Part shown: in pieces, positions 4,798 to 10,107 of the stretch
How the letters are laid out: each line of letters opens with the position of its first letter
How positions within the stretch are numbered: position 1 is the first letter of the stretch
Source of the DNA: an uncultured Clostridia bacterium
Lineage (GTDB): Bacteria > Bacillota > Clostridia > Oscillospirales > Acutalibacteraceae
Length of the DNA stretch: 10,107 nucleotides
Direction: 5' to 3'
Assembly: GCA_947623765.1 (NCBI GenBank)
Contig: CANQIG010000051.1
Span: 1 to 10,107 of the forward strand
Notes under the pieces: model-generated
What the model saw: the letters and a program-made list of their open reading frames with translations, nothing else
Databases searched by the model: none
What the model was told of the DNA's origin: nothing
Position numbers and translations under genes: made by a program

Positions 4798-6060
4798 CTA
4801 AAACACGTAGTCTGAAACGCAGTCGTACCAGTGGACGAACGTCTCGCCGTTTACGGTGAGGCGTTCGTTTTCGGGCAGCATCTCGGTCCAGCGCTTCTTG
4901 TAGCGCGAAAACGCCCAATCGTCGCGGTTGAACCGCCGCCAGAGCACCGTGCGGCCATTCCGGTCGATGAACTGCTCGCTGACGACCGCGTCGTTGAAGC
5001 ACTCGATGTCCATCACACAGACCGTATCAAAGGTCTTCCCGAGGATCTCCACCTCGTACCGCCCGACGACGTCGAGCGTCTGCGCGCCCGCCTCGGCGGT
5101 GACGGTGCTCCCTTCCCGCGTGATGACGCCCTTTCGCCTGAGGTCCGTCTCGTTCCCGATGTTCTCCGGCCCGAAGCCCCAATTCCCGAGGAACGCGTCG
5201 CCGTCGAGGAACGTGAAGAGCTTCTTCACGCCGCCCTCGGTGTGCCATTCCGCGAGGAACCGGCTGTGGTCGTCGGTGAGCTGCGCGATGAACCGGCGCT
5301 CCATCCGGTCAACGCTCCCGGTGCGGAAATAATCCTCGGCGTCGAACTGCACCGCGCGGATCTCCATACCCTCGATCCCATGAATCTCTGCTTTCCCGAC
5401 GACCTCCAACTCCGTCCACTCGGTCCGCGCGCCGGTCGGCTGCTCGTAGAGTCCCCAGCGCAGCTTCTCCCCGAGCCTCGGCACGATCATCCAGCCCTGC
5501 AGCTCCTCCCATTTCACGGAGAACGGCTGCTTGTCCAGCCGCCGGACAGTGTACTTCGGCAGCGTTTGTGGCATTTCTTTCATTTCTGTGACCTCCCTTG
5601 GGGAACGCGGCGGGATCGGGTATAGCGCCCGGAAGCGCTTCTTCGCGGCGAAAAGCCGGCTCTTCACCGTGCCGAGCGGCACGCCCAGCCGCCGCGCGGC
5701 CTCTGCCTGCGGCAGCTCGCGCCAGTAGAGCAGATAGAGCAGTTTGCGGTCGCCTTCCGGCAGCCTGCGAAGCGTCTCCACGACCTCGCTCTCCTCCCCG
5801 GCGCAAAGCGGCTCCGTCTCCGCCGCCTCGGGCTCCGGCTCGTCCCGCCGCGTGCGGTACCAGTCGTTGACCCGGTTCCGCGCGATGCGGTACAACCACG
5901 GCCGAAAGCGTGCTTCGTCCCGCAGCGCTCCGTGCTTTCGGTACGCTGTGAGGAGCACCTCCTGCAGCACATCCTCCGCGTCGTCCTTCGTCGGCAGACG
6001 CAGCCGCAGAAAACGTTCCAGTACGGGCCGTTCCGCCTCCAAAAGCGTCTCGATCTCCAC
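4798..6060 (-). CDS. ECF-type RNA polymerase sigma factor with a large C-terminal domain of unknown function
   Basis: A 420-residue protein from a GTG at 6060. Region sigma-2 is at about 8-72, with DAEDVLQEVLLTAYR (27-41, core-binding region 2.2) and FRPWLYRIARNRVNDWYR (52-69, -10 recognition). Region sigma-4 is at about 96-146, with LPQAEAARRLGVPLGTVKSRLF (116-137, the helix-turn-helix for the -35 element). ECF factors usually stop near 160-200 residues; here a further 260 residues follow, Trp- and charged-rich with no membrane segment, so predicted soluble. I recall similar sigma proteins with such extensions in Bacillota but no defined function; the domain may sense a ligand or restrain the sigma part. 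No anti-sigma gene is adjacent. GTG is chosen because GGAGG lies 9 nt upstream; the frame stays open to an ATG at 6189, but that would span the secDF terminator. An internal Shine-Dalgarno site could also yield residues 160-420 alone. Confidence 0.88.
   Translation of the reverse strand: MEIETLLEAERPVLERFLRLRLPTKDDAEDVLQEVLLTAYRKHGALRDEARFRPWLYRIARNRVNDWYRTRRDEPEPEAAETEPLCAGEESEVVETLRRLPEGDRKLLYLLYWRELPQAEAARRLGVPLGTVKSRLFAAKKRFRALYPIPPRSPREVTEMKEMPQTLPKYTVRRLDKQPFSVKWEELQGWMIVPRLGEKLRWGLYEQPTGARTEWTELEVVGKAEIHGIEGMEIRAVQFDAEDYFRTGSVDRMERRFIAQLTDDHSRFLAEWHTEGGVKKLFTFLDGDAFLGNWGFGPENIGNETDLRRKGVITREGSTVTAEAGAQTLDVVGRYEVEILGKTFDTVCVMDIECFNDAVVSEQFIDRNGRTVLWRRFNRDDWAFSRYKKRWTEMLPENERLTVNGETFVHWYDCVSDYVF
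5581..5599 (-). promoter_or_regulatory. Internal Shine-Dalgarno and ATG at the sigma/C-terminal-domain junction
   Basis: Within the sigma-CTD frame, AAGGGAGGT (5599-5591) is followed by 7 nt and an in-frame ATG (5583-5581). This falls exactly where the sigma part ends and the unknown domain begins. The SD uses an AGG arginine codon, rare beside the CGC/CGG codons of this gene, and the codons after the ATG (AAA, GAA, CCA, CAA) are A-rich as at genuine starts. Translation from here would give a free 261-residue protein. Confidence 0.6.
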
Positions 6061-6066
6061 GGATCT

Positions 6067-6076
6067 CACCCTCCCC
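6067..6076 (-). promoter_or_regulatory. Ribosome binding site fixing the sigma-CTD GTG start
   Basis: GGGGAGGGTG on the minus strand; its GGAGG core (6074-6070) lies 9 nt before the GTG at 6060. No comparable site precedes the upstream ATG at 6189. Confidence 0.82.
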
Positions 6077-6088
6077 TCTCTGAATTTC

Positions 6089-6110
6089 AAGGCGACATTG
6101 TTTTCGCCTT
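6089..6110 (-). repeat. Inverted repeat in the sigma-CTD leader (7-bp arms)
   Basis: On the minus strand AAGGCGA and TCGCCTT are separated by 8 bases, about 12 nt upstream of the Shine-Dalgarno site. It could be an RNA hairpin in the leader or a binding site for a dimeric regulator. Confidence 0.5.
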
Positions 6111-6125
6111 CACAGAAGAAGACGG

Positions 6126-6154
6126 GTTTTTCGCGCAAAAGGTTCGCGAAAAAC
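6126..6154. repeat. Inverted repeat between secDF terminator and sigma-CTD gene (10-bp arms)
   Basis: GTTTTTCGCG (6126-6135) and CGCGAAAAAC (6145-6154) are perfect inverted arms with a 9-base spacer. It lies where the promoter of the sigma gene should be and has no T-run to make it a terminator. An operator is possible. No convincing sigma-A or ECF promoter boxes were found in this gap. Confidence 0.55.
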
Positions 6155-6157
6155 GAG

Positions 6158-6187
6158 AAAAGCCGGGAAGGCGTTCGCCCTCCCGGC
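6158..6187 (-). terminator. Intrinsic terminator of secDF
   Basis: On the minus strand an 11-bp GC-rich stem (arms within 6187-6176 and 6173-6162, one G-U pair) closes a GAAC tetraloop and is followed by TTTT (6161-6158). It starts 11 nt after the secDF stop codon. This makes the sigma-CTD gene a separate transcription unit. Confidence 0.9.
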
Positions 6188-6198
6188 AAAGATCCTGT

Positions 6199-8550
6199 TT
6201 ATTTCTTCGGAGCTTTCTCCGTCTTGCGGACCATCCATGTGGCGTAGAGCGGCGTCGCGATGCACAGCGACGTATAGCAGCCGACCGCCACGCCGACCAT
6301 CATCGGCAGGGCAAAGGTCTGCACCGTGCCGAGCCCGTAGACCGTCGCCACGATGAAGATGACGAGCAGCGCGAGAAACGTCGTCACGGAGGTGAGCACC
6401 GTGCGGGTCACCATCTGGTTGAGGCTCTTGTTCACGATGCCCGGCAGCGCGTCCGCCGCTTTCGACGGATTCAGCTTCCGGTTCTCACGGATACGGTCGT
6501 AAACGACGATCGTGTCGTTCAGCGAGTAGCCCAGGATCGTCAGGATCACCGCGATGAACACGTCGTTCACCGAGAATCGGAACAGCACGAACGCGATGAA
6601 CACGAGGCACACGTCGTGCAGCAGCGCGACAATGGCCGTGACGCCCGCGAAGATGCCGCCGATGTTCTTAAAGCGCAGCGCGATATACGCGAGCAGGATC
6701 GCAAAGGTCAGCACCATGCAGACGAGGCACTTCTGGAAGAACCGCGCGCCCATAGTCGGGTCGACCGAACTCGACTCCACGACGGAGAACGTGCGGTCAC
6801 TGTACGCCTCGGAGAGCGCATCGGCAACGGCCTTCTGCTCCTCCAGCGTCACGCCCTCGTTCCCCGCGAAGGACACCGTCACCTGCTTGCCCGCGCCGCC
6901 GATGGCCTCCGCCGTCGCGACGGAAACGTTCCGTCCGGTGACTTCCTGCACCTTCGTGGCGATCTCGTTGGAATCGACGTCACCGTCCACGGAGTAGCGG
7001 ATCATGGCGCCGCCCGCGAATTGGATATCCAGCTTCGGCCCGATGATGACCGAGAGGATCAGGCCCACCGCGATCACGGCGGCGGAAATGATGAAGAACA
7101 CCTTACGATGCTCAAAGAAGGTAAACGCAAACTGCTTTGCGGGCTTGTCGGAGCCGCCGAAGAACCACTTCTTCCGGAACACCTTGAAGCCGGAGAGGGA
7201 TTTCAGCATCTGGCGCGCACAGAACACGCCCATCACAAAGTTGCCGATCACGCCGACGAGCAGCGTATAGCCGAAGGAATAGATCGCGCCGGTCGTGGAC
7301 TCACCGAAGATCTTGGAGAGGATATTGGACGGCCCGAACACGCCGATGAGCATCAGCGCGACGATCAGGATCGTGATGTTGCCGTCCACGATGGACCAGA
7401 GGCTGTTAGAGCAGCCGCGGTGCACCGCGCCGTCCAGCGTCTTGCCGGAGCTGAGCTCCTCCTTGATGCGGCTCGCCGTGATGATGTTCGCGTCCACGCC
7501 GACGCCGATCGAGAGGATCAGGCCCGCGATGCCCGGCAGGGTCATCGTGAAGCTGTTGACAAACGGGAAGAAACCGGAGACCGCGGCAAATGTGAGCGCG
7601 AGCTGGCCCGCGAGGGAGAGCATCGCCACAAAGCCCGGCAGCCGGAAAACAACGATCATCAGGACCGCGATCACGATGAACGCGATGATCCCGGCGATCA
7701 TCATGGCGTCCAGAGACTGGAGGCCAAGCGTCGGGTTGATCGTGCTGAAATTCGAGGTCTGCAGCGCGAAGGGAAGCGCGCCGCCCTGGATCGTGGAAGC
7801 GAGCTCCGAGGCCTCCGCCGCCGTGAAGCTGCCCGTAATGACGGCGCTGCCGTCCGTGATGGCGGTCTGCACCGTCGGGTAGGAGATCATCACATCATCC
7901 ATCCAGATGGAGATGGTCTGCCCCACCATGCGGCTCGTCGCCTCCGCGAACTTCTCGGCGCCCGCGTCGGATAGCTTCAGAGAGACGACATACTGGTACT
8001 CGCCCGTGGTGTCGTTCCGCTGCATCATCGGGGTCGCCTCGACAACATCGTTGCCCTCGAGGACGATCTTCTCCGCCGTCTCGCCGGCCGGGACCTCATA
8101 GACCGGCTCGCCGTCGTCGTCATAGCTCATCTCCTCGTACTCCATGCCCTCGCGGAAGGTGAGCAGCGCCGTCGCGGAGATCTCCTTGATCGCGGTCTCC
8201 GGATCGAAGTCGCTCTCCCCGCTGCGCCACGGGAACCGGACGATGATCTTGTCGTTGGCTTCGTCGGTATACAGTTCATAGTCCGTGATGCTTCTCGACA
8301 CCATGCGCAGTTCGATGATCGCCTTCGCCGCGTCGAGCTGCTCGGGCGTGGCGTCCACGCCGTCCGCAGGGCTGAACGTCGCCTCCACGCCGCCGCGGAT
8401 ATCGATGCCCCAGCGGATATCCCCAACGCCCTTGACCCATGTCTGCTTGATGTCGCCGTTCTGCGTATACACGCCGAAGATCGACGTATACGCCAGCGCA
8501 AGGATCAGGACGAGGAGGATAAAGAATACCGGTTTTTTCACACGCTTCAT
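6199..8550 (-). CDS. secDF: Protein translocase SecDF (fused SecD and SecF)
   Basis: A 783-residue membrane protein that uses the proton gradient to pull secreted proteins through the SecYEG channel. SecD part (about 1-465): first membrane helix at 8-27, a large extracellular P1/head domain (about 28-280), then five helices (about 282-465) with the signature GVGVDANI whose Asp353 is in the proton path. After a short linker (KKWFFGGSDKPAKQ) comes the SecF part (about 475-783): one helix at 483-505, an outer domain, and five more helices with LGYSLNDTIVVYDRIREN, including Asp679. Twelve helices in total fit a fused SecDF; many Clostridia keep the two genes apart, while Bacillus has the fusion. 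The start at 8550 has GGAGGA 8 nt upstream; the frame is open to 8652, but that region runs through an intergenic palindrome. Own terminator downstream. Confidence 0.97.
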   Translation of the reverse strand: MKRVKKPVFFILLVLILALAYTSIFGVYTQNGDIKQTWVKGVGDIRWGIDIRGGVEATFSPADGVDATPEQLDAAKAIIELRMVSRSITDYELYTDEANDKIIVRFPWRSGESDFDPETAIKEISATALLTFREGMEYEEMSYDDDGEPVYEVPAGETAEKIVLEGNDVVEATPMMQRNDTTGEYQYVVSLKLSDAGAEKFAEATSRMVGQTISIWMDDVMISYPTVQTAITDGSAVITGSFTAAEASELASTIQGGALPFALQTSNFSTINPTLGLQSLDAMMIAGIIAFIVIAVLMIVVFRLPGFVAMLSLAGQLALTFAAVSGFFPFVNSFTMTLPGIAGLILSIGVGVDANIITASRIKEELSSGKTLDGAVHRGCSNSLWSIVDGNITILIVALMLIGVFGPSNILSKIFGESTTGAIYSFGYTLLVGVIGNFVMGVFCARQMLKSLSGFKVFRKKWFFGGSDKPAKQFAFTFFEHRKVFFIISAAVIAVGLILSVIIGPKLDIQFAGGAMIRYSVDGDVDSNEIATKVQEVTGRNVSVATAEAIGGAGKQVTVSFAGNEGVTLEEQKAVADALSEAYSDRTFSVVESSSVDPTMGARFFQKCLVCMVLTFAILLAYIALRFKNIGGIFAGVTAIVALLHDVCLVFIAFVLFRFSVNDVFIAVILTILGYSLNDTIVVYDRIRENRKLNPSKAADALPGIVNKSLNQMVTRTVLTSVTTFLALLVIFIVATVYGLGTVQTFALPMMVGVAVGCYTSLCIATPLYATWMVRKTEKAPKK

Positions 8551-8558
8551 TTTTATGT

Positions 8559-8564
8559 TCCTCC
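8559..8564 (-). promoter_or_regulatory. Ribosome binding site fixing the secDF start
   Basis: GGAGGA on the minus strand lies 8 nt before the ATG at 8550, immediately ahead of the basic residues and first membrane helix expected of SecD. No clear sigma-A promoter is visible in 8551-8686, so secDF may be read from upstream. Confidence 0.85.
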
Positions 8565-8628
8565 AGTGGACTTCTTCGGGAAATCCTGGCGCCCGTTTGA
8601 ACGAGGCCCCGGGGTCTCCCGTGTACAT

Positions 8629-8661
8629 TGAGACAGGGTGACCGGGGGTCACCCTGTCTCA
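8629..8661. repeat. Perfect palindrome (15-bp arms, GGG loop) between ispH-S1 and secDF
   Basis: TGAGACAGGGTGACC (8629-8643), GGG, then GGTCACCCTGTCTCA (8647-8661). Neither side has a T-run, so it is not a standard intrinsic terminator. It resembles small REP/MITE-like palindromes seen between genes in some Bacillota (from memory), or may stabilise the 3' end of the ispH-S1 mRNA, whose stop codon is 25 nt upstream of the hairpin. Confidence 0.75.
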
Positions 8662-8675
8662 CCCGATCTCTCGGG
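8662..8675. repeat. Second small hairpin abutting the palindrome
   Basis: CCCGA and TCGGG arms around a 4-base loop directly adjoin the large palindrome with no spacer, so on RNA the two stems could stack coaxially. The 5-bp stem alone is within chance for GC-rich DNA. Confidence 0.45.
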
Positions 8676-8686
8676 AAAATCAGCTG

Positions 8687-10107
8687 TTATTCCTCGACCG
8701 CTTCGGCGGGAGCCTCTTCCTCGGCTTCCTCTCCGGCAGTCTCCGCCTCCGCCTCGAGCAGCGCGCGGATCGAGAGGGAAACGCGCTTGCGCTCGAAGTC
8801 GATGTCGGTGATGAGCACGCGGACGGTCTGGCCGACCTTGAGCACATCCTGCGGCTTCTCGATGCGGCGGTCCGCGATCTGGGAGATGTGGATCAGGCCG
8901 TCGATGCCGGGGATGATGCGCGCGAACGCGCCGAACGTCGTCATGCCCACGACGGTCGCGTCGCAGACGGTCCCCACGGGATACTGGTTCTTCAGGATCT
9001 CCCACGGGTTGTCCTCGTTCTTCTTATAGCCGAGAGAGATCTTGCCGTTCTCGCGGTCGAGCGCCTTGACATAGACCTCGACGGTGTCGCCCACGGAAAC
9101 GACCTCGCTCGGATGCTTGATGCGGTTCCAAGAGAGCTCGGAAACATGGATCATGCCGTCCACACCGCCGAGATCGACGAACGCGCCGAAATTCGTCAGG
9201 GACTTGACAGTGCCGGTGAAGGTCTGCCCTTCCTCGATCGTCTCCCAGAACTTCGCCTGCGCGGCCTTGCGCTGCTCGCGGAGCACGGAACGGATGGAAC
9301 CGACCGCTCTGCGGCGCTGGCGGTTGACCTCGATGATGCGGAACTGGACCTCCTGGTCGCGGAGCGCTTCCAGATCGTCGCCGCGGTTCGCGGTCGCCTG
9401 GGACGCCGGGATGAAGACGCGGATGCCGTTGTAGAGCACGATGACGCCGCCCTTGACGATCTCCGTCACCTTGCCGGTGAGGATCTCCTGCGCGTCCATC
9501 GCCGCGGCGATGTCTTCCCAGCCCTTGATCGCGTCGATGCGGCGCTTCGAGAGCATGATGGTGCCTTCCTGATCGTTGGTCTTCATGATGAGCAGATCCA
9601 TCTCGTCGCCCACCTTAACCAGATCCTCGGGCTTCGCGTTCGGATCGTTCGAGAGCTCGTTCGCCGGGATGAAGCCCGCCTGCTTCCTGCCCACGTCCAC
9701 ATAAACTTCAGTCGGAGAGATGCCCACTACAACGCCATGTACCTTCTCGTCTGTATTGAAGCTTTTCAGAGACTCCTCGAGCATCTCCGCAAAGTTTTGT
9801 TCGTTCATGTCTGTCATGGTAACCAGTACCTCCTTTATAATTCCCGCCGGAGTCGATGCCCCGGCAGTAATGCCGATGTTCTGCCCGCCCGGAAAGGACA
9901 GGGCTTTGAGCTCCTCCGCCGTCTCCACCAGATGTGTCTCACAGATCGGAGCGCACACGTCGCGGAGCTTCGCGGTGTTGGAGCTGTGCCGTCCGCCGAC
10001 GACGATCATGACGTCGCTTTCGGCAGCGAGCCGCTTCGCCTCTTTCTGGCGATTCGCGGTCGCATTACATATTGTATCAAAAACGGAAGCGTTTGTACAG
10101 ACCTTTT
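8687..10107 (-). CDS. ispH: IspH (HMBPP reductase) fused to a ribosomal protein S1-type protein, 5' end missing
   Basis: The frame is open from the right edge to TAA at 8687. The first part is the C-terminal third of IspH: TICNATANRQKEA contains a [4Fe-4S] cluster cysteine (codon 10069-10067), then VVGGRHSSNT with the substrate-binding Ser-Ser-Asn, then NIGITAGASTPAGIIKEV. IspH makes IPP and DMAPP in the last step of the MEP pathway. The second part, counted from the internal ATG at 9817, has four S1 RNA-binding repeats (about 24-94, 111-178, 197-265, 281-351) and an acidic tail (354-376). Repeats 3 and 4 carry the classic FGAFV/FGAFA and GMIH/GLIH motifs. This fusion is well known in Clostridia; the S1 part probably binds mRNA on the ribosome. 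Whether the parts are also made separately is open, given the strong internal Shine-Dalgarno site at the junction. Confidence 0.96.
   Translation of the reverse strand, partial: KVCTNASVFDTICNATANRQKEAKRLAAESDVMIVVGGRHSSNTAKLRDVCAPICETHLVETAEELKALSFPGGQNIGITAGASTPAGIIKEVLVTMTDMNEQNFAEMLEESLKSFNTDEKVHGVVVGISPTEVYVDVGRKQAGFIPANELSNDPNAKPEDLVKVGDEMDLLIMKTNDQEGTIMLSKRRIDAIKGWEDIAAAMDAQEILTGKVTEIVKGGVIVLYNGIRVFIPASQATANRGDDLEALRDQEVQFRIIEVNRQRRRAVGSIRSVLREQRKAAQAKFWETIEEGQTFTGTVKSLTNFGAFVDLGGVDGMIHVSELSWNRIKHPSEVVSVGDTVEVYVKALDRENGKISLGYKKNEDNPWEILKNQYPVGTVCDATVVGMTTFGAFARIIPGIDGLIHISQIADRRIEKPQDVLKVGQTVRVLITDIDFERKRVSLSIRALLEAEAETAGEEAEEEAPAEAVEE
9815..9836 (-). promoter_or_regulatory. Internal Shine-Dalgarno and ATG at the IspH/S1 junction
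   Basis: AAAGGAGGT (9836-9828), a full match to the anti-Shine-Dalgarno sequence, is followed by 10 nt and an in-frame ATG (9817-9815); a second ATG follows at 9808. It sits exactly between the IspH and S1 domains. Codons around it (GGA, ATT, ATA, GTA, GTT) are AT-ending, unlike the GC-ending codons of the rest of the gene. A free S1 protein of 376 residues would result. Against this, the bases also encode Lys-Glu-Val of the IspH end. Confidence 0.6.
10071..10099 (-). promoter_or_regulatory. Weak candidate promoter inside ispH
   Basis: On the minus strand TGTACA (10099-10094, 4 of 6 consensus) and TACAAT (10076-10071, 5 of 6) are spaced by exactly 17 bp in a locally AT-rich stretch. If used, it would give a transcript starting near 10064 that carries only the S1 part. 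The same bases encode conserved IspH residues (VFDTICNAT), which may explain them fully. Confidence 0.25.

Noticed and set aside
4554..4859. A small plus-strand frame containing GVAQLVEQLICNQQVRGSSPFTGS
   Set aside because: This is the well-known false protein produced by translating tRNA-Thr and its terminator; the underlying bases form a full cloverleaf.
5309..5899. A 196-codon minus-strand frame overlapping the sigma gene in another register
   Set aside because: Composed almost only of Arg, Ala and Gly from shifted GC-rich codons; the sigma frame carries all recognisable motifs.
5932..7974. A 680-codon open frame on the plus strand opposite secDF
   Set aside because: It is a GC-driven shadow of the opposite strand: the product is a monotonous run of Arg, His, Asp and Glu with no domain, no ribosome site, and it crosses both the sigma and secDF genes, which are unmistakable.
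8551..8652. N-terminal extension of secDF to an ATG at 8652
   Set aside because: It would translate half of the intergenic palindrome and place 34 polar residues before the first SecD helix; the start at 8550 has a good ribosome site.
1..10107. Search for CRISPR arrays, transposases, phage genes, toxin-antitoxin pairs or defence genes
   Set aside because: No spaced direct repeats and no such protein motifs were seen; the region reads as stable core chromosome.

Overview
The window looks like chromosomal housekeeping DNA from a GC-rich member of the Bacillota, class Clostridia (Oscillospiraceae-like is a guess). The main reasons are the fusion of IspH (LytB) to a ribosomal-S1-type protein, which is typical of Clostridia, strong purine-rich Shine-Dalgarno sites, sigma-A promoters with 17-bp spacing, and tRNA genes that encode their own CCA. 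No transposase, phage gene, CRISPR array or attachment site is visible. All protein genes are on the minus strand; the only plus-strand genes are two tRNAs.

Reading in the direction of minus-strand transcription (right to left): the window opens inside ispH-S1 (10107 to 8687), an isoprenoid enzyme joined in frame to a four-repeat S1 RNA-binding protein. A 136-bp gap with a perfect 15-bp-arm palindrome separates it from secDF (8550 to 6199), a one-piece SecD-SecF secretion motor with its own terminator (6187 to 6158). Next comes a monocistronic ECF-type sigma factor with a 260-residue soluble C-terminal domain of unknown function (6060 to 4798), preceded by two inverted repeats and ended by a strong terminator (4791 to 4743).

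A plus-strand unit tRNA-Lys(TTT) - tRNA-Thr(TGT) follows, with a perfect consensus promoter (4469 to 4497) and an 18-bp-stem terminator that begins on the CCA of tRNA-Thr. It faces the sigma gene end to end and diverges from a minus-strand operon whose promoter is at 4420 to 4392. That operon is SGNH esterase/lipase - FtsJ/RlmM-like RNA methyltransferase - stand-alone pyruvate-kinase C-terminal-like domain (4347 to 2010), with overlapping stop/start codons at both joints. Finally, a perfect TTGACA-17-TATAAT promoter (1951 to 1923) drives an LCP-family cell-wall ligase (1857 to 787) and a sugar nucleotidyltransferase (740 to beyond the left edge), which together suggest synthesis and attachment of a wall glycopolymer.

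The most notable signal is that both in-frame fusions, ispH-S1 and sigma-CTD, carry a near-perfect Shine-Dalgarno site followed by ATG exactly at the domain junction. Each locus may therefore make two products, a full-length fusion and a free C-terminal protein. The sigma-CTD protein, with no anti-sigma gene beside it, is the best candidate here for an undescribed regulatory system.
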